DNA of 64,000 bases from the NCBI RefSeq assembly GCF_036226765.1, contig NZ_CP109017.1:5085001-5149000 (forward strand), read 5' to 3'. The position numbers and the translations under genes are program-made. Origin of the DNA: Streptomyces sp. NBC_00670 (GTDB lineage Bacteria; Actinomycetota; Actinomycetes; Streptomycetales; Streptomycetaceae). The notes under the pieces were generated by a model. The model saw only the letters and a program-made list of their open reading frames with translations, was not told the DNA's origin and made no database searches. Shown here piece after piece: positions 26,129 to 34,700 of the stretch (positions are counted from its first letter, which is position 1; each line of letters opens with the position of its first letter).

Positions 26129-28771
26129 ATGGACCCGAACAACGCCGGACCCGAGGAGTACGGCCACGACGGTGACGGCCGCGACGGCCGTGAGGACGGT
26201 GACGGCCAGGGCCGCACCGCCCGGCGCCCGCCCAGGGACTCCCTCACCGCCGACTTCGGCCAGCACGCGCCCGCTCCGGCCCGCACCGTCCAGCTCGTCG
26301 CGGGCGAGTTCCTGCTCACCGTCAACCCGGTGGACGGCAGCGAGATCGAGAACCGCCCGCCGCGGGAACGCCCCGGACACCCGGGACTCCCCGAGCGGCC
26401 CGCCAAGTACGGCACCGCCCGCCGAGCCGAGCGCGAGCGCGCCGCCCGGCCGCCCGTGCCGCCGGGCCCCACGCTCCCGGACTCCGGACTGCTCCAGCGC
26501 GAGGACGCGCACGAGCGGCTCGTCGGGCTGCTGGCCCGCGGCCGCTCCGTCCGCCTCGTCGGCGCCCGGGGCTCGGGCCGCACCGTCCTGCTGGACGCCG
26601 TCGCCGGGGACTGCGCCGACCTCGCCCCCGACGGCGTCGTCCGCCTCTGCGGCCACCGGCGCACCGCCGACGAGCTGCTGGACGACCTCTACCACGCCGT
26701 GTACGACGCCCCCGAGTACCGTCCGGGCCGCGACGAACTGCGCGAGGCCCTCGCCGAGATCGGCGCCGTCGTCCTCCTCGACGACCTCGAGTTCGGCGGC
26801 GCCGCCCTCGACGACCTCCTCGATGCCACCCCCGAGTGCGCCTACCTCTGCGCCGTCACGCCCGACGTGCCCGCCCCCTCGGCCGAGGCCGCCTTCGAGG
26901 ACGTCGAACTGGGCGGACTGGACCGCGCCGGCTGCGTCGAACTCCTGGAGCGGGCCGTCGGCCGCGTCCTCACCGAGGAGGAGTCCAACTGGGCCGGCGA
27001 CCTCCTCTTCGAGTCCGAGGGGCTCCCGCTGCGCTTCAAGCAGGCCGGGGCGCTGCTGCGGCAGCGGGACCGGCTGCGCCTGGAGGCCGAGGCGTTCGAC
27101 GAGTACGGCGTCTTCGAGGACGCCAAGGCCGGGGCCGACGCCGTCCAGGACACCGCGCCCGAGCCCGGCACCGGCGACGAGGAGCCGCTGCCCCCGCTCG
27201 CCGAGGCCGCGGCGGCCGCCCCGCTGCTCGCCTCCCGGCTGAGCCGCTCGGCTCGCGAGACCCTGCAGTTCGCGGTCGCGCTCGACGGCGAGGTCCCGCA
27301 CCTCACCCACCTCCCCGCGCTCGTCGACGACACCCACGCGGACGCCGCACTCGCCGAGCTGGCCGGCTGCGCGCTGGTCACCCCGGTCGGCGCGCGCTAC
27401 CGGCTCGCCGCCGGGGTCCTGGAGCAGCTGGTGGCCGCCGGGTACGACACGGCGGCCGAGGAGCACCTGCTGACCGCCGCCCGGCACTACGCCTGGTGGG
27501 CCGGGCACCCCTCGGTCACGCCCGAGCGGGTCTCGGCCGAGGCCGACGCCGTGCTGGCCGCGCTCACCGCGCTGGTGCCGCTCACCGCGCCGGTGGAGGA
27601 GCACGCCGAGGATGCCTCCGCATGGGAGGCCGGCGAGGAGGCGGAGAGCCCCGTCGCCGTGCGGCTCGCCCGGCAGGCCGCGCCCGCGTTCGCCGCGGGG
27701 CTGCGGTGGAGCGCCTGGGAGCGGGCGCTGCGGGCGGGCGCGGAGGCCTCGCGGCTGGCGGGGGAGGTGGCCGACCAGGCGTACTTCCACCACGAGCTGG
27801 GCGTCCTCGCCCTCTGCGAGGGCCAGTTGGACCGGGCGCGGGCCGAGCTGGAGACGTCCGTCGGGCTGCGGGGTGCGGTCGCCGACCGGCGGGGGACCGT
27901 CGCGGGGCGGCGGGCGCTGGCGCTCGTCGACGACCGGGCGGGGACGGCGCCGGGGGCGGCGCTCGTACTGGCCTCCGACTTCGACGCCGTCGTGGAGCCG
28001 GCGGGCGAGGAACCCTCGGTGGGGGGTTCCTCGGCGGCGTGGCCTCCGGTGGGGGACACCGCGACGTTGGTGTCGTACCGGGCGGTGGCGGCGCTGCCGC
28101 CGGGGGGTGGTGCCGGTGCCGCTGTCGGCGGGCGTCGGCAAGGCGGGCTCCGTGGGGTGGCGCGCGGGACCCGGCGCAACCTCGTTGCCGCGGGGGCGGG
28201 GGCGCTGCTCGTGGCCGTGCTCGGCACGGTGGTGACGCTGGGGGCGACCTCCGACAACGACCACAACGAGAACGCGCCCTCCGAGCGGATCGGGGTCGAT
28301 CCGTCGATCGGTCAGGACAGTGGGGACGACAGTCTGGGCGGGGACACGGCGAAGAAGGACGGCGACGGGGCGGGGAACGGCGGGAAGGTGGCGGCGCCGT
28401 CGGATCCGGGTCCTGACGGGACGTACGGGACGGCGGACGACCCGTCGCCGTCGTCGTCGGCCTCCTCCTCGCCGTCGGCGACGCGGTCGTCGTCCACGGG
28501 CAAGGGCCACGGTGGGGGCGGGAAGGAACACGGCGGGGGTGGGGGCGGGGACGACCGGCCGTCCAAGCCGGCCTCGCCGACGAAGTCGACGCCCGAGGGC
28601 ACGCCTTCCTCCTCGACTTCGTCGAGTACGTCGCCGGGCACGTCCGAGTCGCCGTCGGGGACGGCCACGGAGGATCCGTCCATGACCAACTCGGCGTCCT
28701 CGTCATCCAGTACGACGGTGACGAGCAGTGCGCCGGAGCCGGGTTCGTCGGGGGCGACGCCGACGATCTGA
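26129..28771 (+). CDS. Large P-loop (STAND-like) ATPase with one membrane segment and Ser/Gly-rich tail
   Basis: The 880-residue product has no close named family that I recognise. It has a polar N-terminal 110 residues, a P-loop VGARGSGRTVLL at about 143-154, a Walker B-like strand AVVLLDDLEF at about 212-221, and an AfsR/NB-ARC-like winged-helix region (SRSARETLQFAVALDGEVPHL). Then come helical TPR-like repeats (HHELGVLALCEGQLDRARAELE), a single membrane helix at about 685-708 (NLVAAGAGALLVAVLGTVVTLG) and a 170-residue tail of Ser, Thr, Gly, Pro and Asp. By the positive-inside rule (RRN before the helix) the ATPase is cytoplasmic and the tail outside. A sensor or signalling role is inference. 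ATG 26129 is the only plausible start. Confidence 0.8.
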   Translation: MDPNNAGPEEYGHDGDGRDGREDGDGQGRTARRPPRDSLTADFGQHAPAPARTVQLVAGEFLLTVNPVDGSEIENRPPRERPGHPGLPERPAKYGTARRAERERAARPPVPPGPTLPDSGLLQREDAHERLVGLLARGRSVRLVGARGSGRTVLLDAVAGDCADLAPDGVVRLCGHRRTADELLDDLYHAVYDAPEYRPGRDELREALAEIGAVVLLDDLEFGGAALDDLLDATPECAYLCAVTPDVPAPSAEAAFEDVELGGLDRAGCVELLERAVGRVLTEEESNWAGDLLFESEGLPLRFKQAGALLRQRDRLRLEAEAFDEYGVFEDAKAGADAVQDTAPEPGTGDEEPLPPLAEAAAAAPLLASRLSRSARETLQFAVALDGEVPHLTHLPALVDDTHADAALAELAGCALVTPVGARYRLAAGVLEQLVAAGYDTAAEEHLLTAARHYAWWAGHPSVTPERVSAEADAVLAALTALVPLTAPVEEHAEDASAWEAGEEAESPVAVRLARQAAPAFAAGLRWSAWERALRAGAEASRLAGEVADQAYFHHELGVLALCEGQLDRARAELETSVGLRGAVADRRGTVAGRRALALVDDRAGTAPGAALVLASDFDAVVEPAGEEPSVGGSSAAWPPVGDTATLVSYRAVAALPPGGGAGAAVGGRRQGGLRGVARGTRRNLVAAGAGALLVAVLGTVVTLGATSDNDHNENAPSERIGVDPSIGQDSGDDSLGGDTAKKDGDGAGNGGKVAAPSDPGPDGTYGTADDPSPSSSASSSPSATRSSSTGKGHGGGGKEHGGGGGGDDRPSKPASPTKSTPEGTPSSSTSSSTSPGTSESPSGTATEDPSMTNSASSSSSTTVTSSAPEPGSSGATPTI

Positions 28772-28798
28772 CCCCGGGTGCGCCCGGGGGCTTGTTCC

Positions 28799-29030
28799 TC
28801 GCCCCCGCCGCCCCTACCCGTCCCATCCCCCAGGGGCTCCGCCCCTTCGACCCCGAGGGGGGAGGGGGACTGTGGGTGGGTGCAGGCGCGTTGTGGTTGC
28901 TCGCGCAGTTCCCCGCGCCCCTGTCAGGGGCGCGGGGAACTGCGCGAAACGGGGCGGAGCCCCGTGTGGGGTCCAAGGGGCGGAGCCCCTTGTGCGGATG
29001 GGATGGGTAGGGGCGGCGGGGGCGAAGGAA
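28799..29030. repeat. Composite palindromic intergenic repeat, copy 2 (complete)
   Basis: The fullest copy. A 47-base near-perfect palindrome (arms 28901-28923 and 28925-28947) is flanked on the left by TCGCCCCCGCCGCCCCTACC (from 28799) and AGGGGCTCCGCCCCTTCGAC (28832). On the right the inverse modules follow (GTCCAAGGGGCGGAGCCCC at about 28970, GGGTAGGGGCGGCGGGGGCG at about 29005). The whole is about 230 bases with two-fold symmetry and lies between two convergent genes. There is no gene inside it. Confidence 0.9.
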
Positions 29031-29067
29031 GGTCGGGGAGGGCCGGGGATCAAGAGGGCCCCGGGGG

Positions 29068-29739
29068 TCAGAACAGGCGGAGTTTGTCGTCCTCGATGCC
29101 GCGGAGTGCGTCGTAGTCCAGGATGTGGCAGCCGATGCCGCGGTCCGCCGCCAGGACCCGCGCCTGCGGCTTGATCTCCTGCGCCGCGAACACCCCCCGC
29201 ACCGGCGCCAGATGCGGATCCCGGTTCAGCAGATCCAGGTACCGCGTCAACTGCTCGACCCCGTCGATCTCCCCCCGCCGCTTGATCTCCACGGCGACGG
29301 TCCCGCCGTCGCCGTCCCGGCACAGGATGTCCACCGGCCCGATCGCCGTCATGTACTCGCGCCGGATGAGCGTGTAACCGTCCCCCAGCGTCTCGATCCG
29401 GTCCGCGAGCAGTTCCTGAAGGTGTGCTTCCACGCCGTCCTTGATCAGCCCGGGGTCCACCCCGAGTTCGTGCGAGGAGTCGTGGAGGATCTCCTCCATC
29501 GTGATGATGAGCTTCTCGCCCGCCTTGTTCACGACGGTCCACACCCCCGCCTCCTCACCACTGCCCTCCTTGAGGGTGCAGGGCGGAGACATCCAGTTCA
29601 GAGGCTTGTAGGCCCGGTCGTCCGCATGGATCGACACACTGCCGTCGGCCTTCACGAGGATCAGACGGGGCGCCGAGGGAAGGTGGGCGGTGAGCCGGCC
29701 CGCGTAGTCGACGGAGCACCGGGCGATGACGAGACGCAT
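29068..29739 (-). CDS. nucS: Endonuclease NucS (EndoMS), mismatch-specific
   Basis: NucS cuts both strands at DNA mismatches and gives actinobacteria a mismatch correction route that does not need MutS/MutL. The 223-residue product begins MRLVIARCSVDYAGRL, has an N-terminal DNA-binding half and a C-terminal PD-(D/E)xK nuclease with D137 (GPVDILC), E151 and K153 (AVEIKRRG). ATG 29739 is chosen over an in-frame TTG at 29748, as the family starts with MRLVIARC. All catalytic residues are present. Confidence 0.96.
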   Translation of the reverse strand: MRLVIARCSVDYAGRLTAHLPSAPRLILVKADGSVSIHADDRAYKPLNWMSPPCTLKEGSGEEAGVWTVVNKAGEKLIITMEEILHDSSHELGVDPGLIKDGVEAHLQELLADRIETLGDGYTLIRREYMTAIGPVDILCRDGDGGTVAVEIKRRGEIDGVEQLTRYLDLLNRDPHLAPVRGVFAAQEIKPQARVLAADRGIGCHILDYDALRGIEDDKLRLF

Positions 29740-30038
29740 GGTGCGCAACGCTACTCGACGCGCCCGCTCCCGCGCGATCCGACCATGCCTGCGGACTATT
29801 CGCGCACGTCGGCGCGGTTCTTGTCGTCTTCAACCGCCCTACTGACGCTTCCTGTTCGCGGATGGCCGATTGTGTGCCCACCGGGGGGCGGCCGTATCCC
29901 CGTTTTCCTGGTGCGGCCACGTTTGGTTGCTTACCGTAGAAACAGGAGGTCGCGGGCCATGTACGCAGCGTGTTGACGCCCGGGCCTCTCCGCCCTGTCC
30001 GTCGGCCCCCGCGCACCGGGGGTGTGAGAGGAGAACCC
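29740..30038. other. Intergenic region between divergent nucS and a small conserved gene
   Basis: About 300 bases, AT-richer near 29830-29950, must hold both divergent promoters. I see no gene, hairpin or clear promoter boxes. GAGAGGAG near 30026 is the ribosome binding site of the next gene. Confidence 0.4.
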
Positions 30039-30431
30039 ATGTCGCTCGACGTCTCACCGGCCCTACTCGAAAAGGCCGAGCGAGGCGAGGTCGACGAAGC
30101 GGAATTCGTCGACTGCGTCCGGACCTCCCTGCCCTTCGCCTGGGAGATGATCAGCTCCCTGGTGGCCCAGCTGAAGGTGGACGGCGGCTCGTTCGCCGAC
30201 AACCAGACGCCGCCGCCGGACGAGCACGCGCGCGGCGAGCTGCTGCGCGCGCTCGCCAGTGACGCGATACGCGGCGCACTGCAGCGCCACTTCGGGGTGC
30301 GACTGGCCTTCCAGAACTGCCACCGGGTGGCGGTGTTCCCGCTGGACTCCTCGGTGGACGAACGCCTGGCCCGTTTCACCTCGGTCCGCAGCCAGTTGCT
30401 CAACCAGTCCCCGGAACTCCGGGACTGCTGA
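30039..30431 (+). CDS. Conserved small actinobacterial protein (SCO5389-like)
   Basis: A 130-residue, mostly helical, acidic protein with no motif I can name. It begins MSLDVSPALLEKAERGEVDEAEFVDCVRTSLPFAW and contains LQRHFGVRLAFQNCHRVAVF. The ribosome binding site GAGAGGAG lies before ATG 30039. From memory it matches a family of Streptomyces proteins known only as SCO5389 family. No function can be given. It is divergent from nucS. Confidence 0.75.
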   Translation: MSLDVSPALLEKAERGEVDEAEFVDCVRTSLPFAWEMISSLVAQLKVDGGSFADNQTPPPDEHARGELLRALASDAIRGALQRHFGVRLAFQNCHRVAVFPLDSSVDERLARFTSVRSQLLNQSPELRDC

Positions 30432-30526
30432 GCGGGTGTGACGCGGTACGGCCTGCCGCCCCGGGTGCGGAGGGAGCGTATGCGGGGGGAGAGATCCCCG
30501 CTCCTCCCGCGACGGTGCGGCAGGCA

Positions 30527-30580
30527 CCCCGGTGGCCCGGGAGGCGGTCGCCCCGGTGGCCCGGGAGGCGGTCGCCCCGG
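30527..30580. repeat. 24-bp tandem repeat, 2.2 copies
   Basis: The unit CCCCGGTGGCCCGGGAGGCG plus GTCG occurs at 30527-30550 and 30551-30574, and a third partial copy starts at 30575. It lies between the convergent SCO5389-like and oxidoreductase genes, directly next to the latter's stop codon. Confidence 0.85.
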
Positions 30581-30583
30581 CGG

Positions 30584-31612
30584 CTACCCCAGCTGCGGAA
30601 GCACCTCCGCGCCCAGCCGCCGTACGTTCTCCTCGGTGGCCGCGAGGTCGCCCGAACCCTCCACGAGCAGCGCGAAGCGGGTGATGCCGGTCCGTTCCGA
30701 CGTCGCCGCCAGCCGGTCGGCGCACCGCCGCGGCGTGCCCACCGGGTGCAGCTCGCACAGCAGTTCCGTGTACGCCAGCGGGTCCCGCATCGCGCGCACC
30801 CGGCCGTCCACCGTGACATGTGCCCCGAGGCCCTGCCGCAGCCAGCCCGGCATCGCCTTGGTGAGCGTCTCCACCGCGTCGCCGTCGCGGTCGGCGAGCT
30901 GGCAGACCCCGGCCGAGACATGGCCGGCCCCCGCGATCACGTCCCCGGAGACACCGGCGGCCCGTGCGTGGCGCTGCCACAGGGAGACCATCGCGGCCTT
31001 GTCCTCGTCCCCGCAGTGCATCCCGAGCAGCATCGGCAGCCCGCGCTCGGCGGCGAGCCGGACGCTGGCGGGCGAGGTGCACGCGACGACGACCTCGGGT
31101 CCCGGGTCCTCCGTCAGCGACTCCGACGGGCGGGGCACGACGGGGACCTCACGGAAGGTGAATCGTTCCCCCGAGGCGGCGACGGCGGGTTCCGTCAGCC
31201 AGCGCACCAGCAGATCGAGTGATTCCGGGAACCCCTTCTCGTACGCCTCCAGACCGGCGCCGAAGACCTCCAGGTCCACCCAGGGACCGCCGCGCCCCAC
31301 CCCGAGGGTGAATCTGCCGCCCGAGGTGAGGTGCAGCAGCGCGGCCTGTTCGCCGAGCGCCACGGGGTGCGCGGTGGGCAGGACGCTGACCGCCGTGCCG
31401 ACCCGGATGCGGCGGGTGCGGCCGAGCAGCAGCGCGGCCAGGGTGATGGCCGACGGGCACGTGCCGTACGGCACGAAGTGGTGCTCGGCCAGCCAGACCG
31501 CGTCGAGCCCCGCCTCCTCGGCGACCTCCGCCGTCCGCACGGCCCGGTGCAGCGCCTCCCCGGGGCCCTGGCCCGGGAACTGGGCCGCGAGTACAAAACT
31601 TCCGACATGCAT
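30584..31612 (-). CDS. LLM-class (bacterial luciferase-like) flavin-dependent oxidoreductase
   Basis: The 342-residue product has the luciferase-like TIM barrel: TAEVAEEAGLDAVWLAEHHF near the N-terminus, RIRVGTAVSVLPTAHPVALGEQAALL, and GRFTLGVGRGGPWVD. The family uses FMNH2 or F420H2; the cofactor cannot be settled here. ATG 31612 follows AGGAAGCACC. The end is marked by a 24-bp tandem repeat 3 bases after the stop. The substrate is unknown. Confidence 0.88.
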   Translation of the reverse strand: MHVGSFVLAAQFPGQGPGEALHRAVRTAEVAEEAGLDAVWLAEHHFVPYGTCPSAITLAALLLGRTRRIRVGTAVSVLPTAHPVALGEQAALLHLTSGGRFTLGVGRGGPWVDLEVFGAGLEAYEKGFPESLDLLVRWLTEPAVAASGERFTFREVPVVPRPSESLTEDPGPEVVVACTSPASVRLAAERGLPMLLGMHCGDEDKAAMVSLWQRHARAAGVSGDVIAGAGHVSAGVCQLADRDGDAVETLTKAMPGWLRQGLGAHVTVDGRVRAMRDPLAYTELLCELHPVGTPRRCADRLAATSERTGITRFALLVEGSGDLAATEENVRRLGAEVLPQLG

Positions 31613-31815
31613 GGTGCTTCCTGCTTCCTTGGCCCCGACGTGGAGCTCCCCCGCAGGGCATAACTGCCTGACATGTGCCGAAGTCACGGCTTGGCGGCGC
31701 AATTTGCGGATTGTCTTCTCAATGGGCCGTTCGGCCTCTCCGTCGGCCTTTCAACGGGCCGCCCGGCGCCGCGTAACCTGGATCGGACCCCGTACCCGGA
31801 CCCGTGAGGTGTGCT

Positions 31816-32148
31816 GTGTCCCCGCGTCGCAACCGACCCAAGGGCGGCGGCTCGTCCGGCCGGAGTGCCGACGAGGACGCGCCCGGCCGTTACGGCGGCT
31901 GGCACTCCACCGAGAGCTGGCAGGGCGAGGAGTGGATCGTGCGCCATGTCGCGGGCGCCTCGGCCCAGGGCAAGACCTACCGCTGCCCCGGCTGCGACCA
32001 GCTCATCCCCTCCGGCGTCCCGCACGTCGTGGCCTGGCCCGACCACGCGGGCGTCGACGACCGCCGGCACTGGCACAAGGCGTGCTGGAACGCGCGGGAC
32101 CGCCGCACCACGCGGGTGCAGCGGTCCCGTAACGCGCCCAGGTTCTGA
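31816..32148 (+). CDS. Small protein with putative CxxC...HxHxxC zinc site
   Basis: A 110-residue basic protein. GTG 31816 is chosen since GAGGT stands 5 bases upstream; GTG 31804 is in frame too. Residues of a possible zinc site: YRCPGCDQLIPSG (two Cys, about 59-62) and HWHKACW (about 89-95), a treble-clef-like spacing seen in HNH-like or ribbon proteins. Both ends are Arg-rich. I do not recognise a named family; a nucleic-acid-binding role would be a guess. Confidence 0.75.
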   Translation: MSPRRNRPKGGGSSGRSADEDAPGRYGGWHSTESWQGEEWIVRHVAGASAQGKTYRCPGCDQLIPSGVPHVVAWPDHAGVDDRRHWHKACWNARDRRTTRVQRSRNAPRF

Positions 32149-32217
32149 GGACCGGCCGGTTCTCGGCGTACGCCGTCGCCATCCCGTCGTACGCCGGTCG
32201 GATCCGTCGTACGCCGG

Positions 32218-33087
32218 TCAGACGTCCCGCTTCTCCAACAGCACGTACGCGCCGGCGAAGGCGAGGGCGTTGACGCCGAGCATGATCCACAGCGGGTCCC
32301 AGCCCTTGGGGCCGGTCCGGGTCAGCGAGTTGTCGTAGAAGATGCTGAGCTGGTTCGGGATCGAGTACTCGAACAGCGACTGCTGGAGGCCCTGGAGGGA
32401 GTCCGAGAACAGGAACAGGGCGATCACCAGCGGGGCCAGCACCAGTCCGATCATCAGCGTGATCGCGCCCGCCGAGTGCCGGATGACCGAGCCGACCAGC
32501 AGCGAGAGCAGCCCCAGGAGCGCCACGTAGAGCGAGATGCCGACGGTCGCTTTCAGCCACTCCGCGCCGGTGGGCTCCCGGCCGCCGTGCGACTCCAGGA
32601 TCGACACCTGGAAGAGGGCGACGAGCGAGGTGGCCACCAGCGTCACCACGAACGCCAGGGTGAAGAACACGATCGACTTCGCCGCGAGCACCCGGCCGCG
32701 GCCCGGGCACGCGGTCATGGTGGTGCGGATCATGCCGGTGCCGTACTCGGAGGCGGTGGTCAGCACGCCGAGGGTGATGACGCAGATGGAACCGGTCAGC
32801 ACACCGGCGAAGCCGAGCGCCAGCGCCGTCTCGTCGCCCAGCTCGGAGTCCGAGGCGGTGACGGCGACGGTGAACAGCAGTCCCATTCCGAACATCAGGA
32901 ACAGGAACACCCCGATCGTCCACACCGTGGACCGCACCGACCGGATCTTGGTCCACTCGGAGGCGAGGGCGTGCCCGAGGTGGGTGCGGACGACGGGGAT
33001 CGGCGAGGTGTACGAGGCTCCGGGCGCCGTGTGCCAGGAGGGACCGGGCGCGGCCTGCTGCGGCATCGGGGGCTGGGGCGTACTCAT
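32218..33087 (-). CDS. ABC-2 type transporter permease (pair 1)
   Basis: The 289-residue product has a Pro/Gln-rich cytoplasmic start (MSTPQPPMPQQAAPGPSW) and six membrane segments, with SEWTKIRSVRSTVWT just before the first and EYGTGMIRTTMTACPGR between segments, a hallmark of this permease group. ATG 33087 overlaps the stop of the ATPase gene by four bases (ATGA). It pairs with that ATPase. The substrate is unknown. Confidence 0.9.
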   Translation of the reverse strand: MSTPQPPMPQQAAPGPSWHTAPGASYTSPIPVVRTHLGHALASEWTKIRSVRSTVWTIGVFLFLMFGMGLLFTVAVTASDSELGDETALALGFAGVLTGSICVITLGVLTTASEYGTGMIRTTMTACPGRGRVLAAKSIVFFTLAFVVTLVATSLVALFQVSILESHGGREPTGAEWLKATVGISLYVALLGLLSLLVGSVIRHSAGAITLMIGLVLAPLVIALFLFSDSLQGLQQSLFEYSIPNQLSIFYDNSLTRTGPKGWDPLWIMLGVNALAFAGAYVLLEKRDV

Positions 33088-34463
33088 CGGTTGTCCTCGC
33101 TGTCGCGCTTGGTGAGGTCGGCGGGGGCGGGGGCGGCCGACGCGGCGGGGACCGCGTCGGCGGGGGTGGGGGCGGGAGTGGCCGGGGCGGGCGCGGGCGC
33201 CGCGGCGGCGGGCCGGTCGGCCGACTGCGGGGCGGCGGGCTGCGGCTGCGGGGCGGTGGCGGCCGGCGGCTGTGCGGCTACGGCGGGCTGTGCGGCCGGG
33301 GCGGCGTACGGGTTCGGGGCGGCCTGGGCCGGGGGGCCCTGCGGGGCGGCCGGGGCGGGCTGCGCGTACGGGTTCGCGGGCGCGCCGTACGGGCCCGCCG
33401 GGGGTTGTCCCGGCTGTCCCGGCTGCCCCGGTGCGAACTGCTGGGGCGGCGGCGGGGCGTACCAGCCCGACTGGCCCTGCCCCGGCACCGGCACCGCCGG
33501 CTGCGTCCCGGGCGGCAGCGGCTGCTGGAGCCCGGCCTTCTGGTCGGTGGTCGAGCGGTAGTCGACGGCGGCCTGCGTCATCCGCATGTACGCCTCCTCC
33601 AGCGACGCCTGGTGCGGGGAGAGCTCCCACAGCCGTACGTCGGCGGAGTGCGCGAGGTCGCTGATCCGCGGCAGCGGCAGCCCCGTCACCCGCAGCGCGC
33701 CGTCCTGCTCCGGCAGCACGTGACCGCCGGCCTCGGTCAGCGCGGAGGTCAGCTTCTCCCGCTGCTGCTGTTCGCCGTCGGGGGTGCGGACGCGGGCGAA
33801 GTCGGCGGAGTTGGCCGAGATGAAGTCCCCCACGCTCATGTCGGCGAGCAGCTGGCCGCGGCCGATGACGACGAGGTGGTCGGCGGTCAGCGCCATCTCG
33901 CTCATCAGGTGGGAGGAGACGAAGACGGTGCGGCCCTCCGCCGCGAGCGACTTCATCAGGTTCCGCACCCAGAGGATGCCCTCCGGGTCGAGGCCGTTGA
34001 CCGGCTCGTCGAAGAGGAGGACCTGCGGGTCGCCGAGGAGCGCGGCGGCGATGCCGAGGCGCTGGCCCATGCCCAGCGAGAAGCCCTTGGAGCGGCGTTT
34101 GGCGACGGCCTGGAGGCCGACGACGCCGAGCACCTCGTCGACGCGGCGCTGCGGGATGCCGGAGAGCTGCGCGAGGCTGAGGAGGTGGTTGCGGGCGCTG
34201 CGGCCGCCGTGCACGGCCTTGGCGTCCAGCAGGGCGCCGACGTGGCGGGCGGCGTTGGGGAGCTTGCGGTAGGGGTGGCCGCCGATGGTGACGTGGCCGG
34301 CGGTGGGGTTGTCCAGGCCGAGGATCATCCGCATGGTGGTGGATTTGCCGGAGCCGTTGGGACCGAGGAAGCCGGTCACCATGCCCGGCCGGACCTGGAA
34401 GGAAAGGTTGTGCACGGCCGTCTTGTCGCCGTAGCGCTTGGTCAGGCCGACTGCCTCGATCAT
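33084..34463 (-). CDS. ABC transporter ATPase with long Pro/Ala/Gln-rich C-terminal tail (pair 1)
   Basis: Residues 1 to about 300 form a complete ABC ATPase: Walker A GPNGSGKST, signature LGMGQRLGIAAAL, Walker B VLLFDEPVNGLDPEG, H-loop SSHLMSE. Then follows about 150 residues of Pro, Ala, Gln and Gly (runs such as APGQPGQPGQPPAGPYGAP), ending in acidic and basic residues. The tail is absent from the paralogue at 35474. ATG 34463 matches the paralogue's start (MIEAVGLTKRYG against MIELEGLTKRYG); GTG 34472 is an alternative. The signature LGMGQ in place of LSGGQ is shared by both paralogues. Confidence 0.88.
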   Translation of the reverse strand: MIEAVGLTKRYGDKTAVHNLSFQVRPGMVTGFLGPNGSGKSTTMRMILGLDNPTAGHVTIGGHPYRKLPNAARHVGALLDAKAVHGGRSARNHLLSLAQLSGIPQRRVDEVLGVVGLQAVAKRRSKGFSLGMGQRLGIAAALLGDPQVLLFDEPVNGLDPEGILWVRNLMKSLAAEGRTVFVSSHLMSEMALTADHLVVIGRGQLLADMSVGDFISANSADFARVRTPDGEQQQREKLTSALTEAGGHVLPEQDGALRVTGLPLPRISDLAHSADVRLWELSPHQASLEEAYMRMTQAAVDYRSTTDQKAGLQQPLPPGTQPAVPVPGQGQSGWYAPPPPQQFAPGQPGQPGQPPAGPYGAPANPYAQPAPAAPQGPPAQAAPNPYAAPAAQPAVAAQPPAATAPQPQPAAPQSADRPAAAAPAPAPATPAPTPADAVPAASAAPAPADLTKRDSEDNR

Positions 34464-34488
34464 TCTCCGCACCCATCGAAAGGATCAG

Positions 34489-34502
34489 GACGTACGTACG
34501 TC
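34489..34502. promoter_or_regulatory. 14-bp perfect palindrome upstream of ABC pair 1
   Basis: GACGTACGTACGTC stands 26 bases before the ATPase start on the minus strand. It may be an operator or the base of a leader structure, together with the GC hairpin at 34502-34518. Low certainty. Confidence 0.35.
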
Positions 34503-34587
34503 GGGGCGGACGCCCCCGTAAGGGTTAGGAGAATAACGGGCCACTGACGGTTCCCGCCGGGTCAGTACGGTTCGGGGACGGCATTTC

Positions 34588-34692
34588 CTTCGCCCCCGCC
34601 GCCCTTACCCGTCCCATCCCTTCAAGGGGCTCCGCCCCTTGGACCCCGAAACGGGGCTTCGCCCCGTTGCGCAGTTCCCCGCGCCCCTTGAA
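34588..34692. repeat. Composite intergenic repeat, copy 3 (left half only)
   Basis: It holds the modules TTCGCCCCCGCCGCCCTTACC (34588), AGGGGCTCCGCCCCTTGGAC (34625), a small ACGGGGCTTCGCCCCGT hairpin (34651) and one arm GCGCAGTTCCCCGCGCCCCT (34669-34688). The second arm is missing. It lies between the two ABC gene pairs, directly next to the stop of the second permease gene. Confidence 0.85.
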
Positions 34693-34700
34693 TCGTCCCG

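Noticed and set aside
26120..28531. 803-codon open frame on the minus strand opposite the P-loop ATPase gene
   Set aside because: Shadow frame; the plus-strand product has P-loop, membrane helix and codon bias.
26129..28771. Call as the global regulator AfsR
   Set aside because: AfsR has an N-terminal SARP DNA-binding domain and no membrane helix; this protein has neither the former nor lacks the latter.
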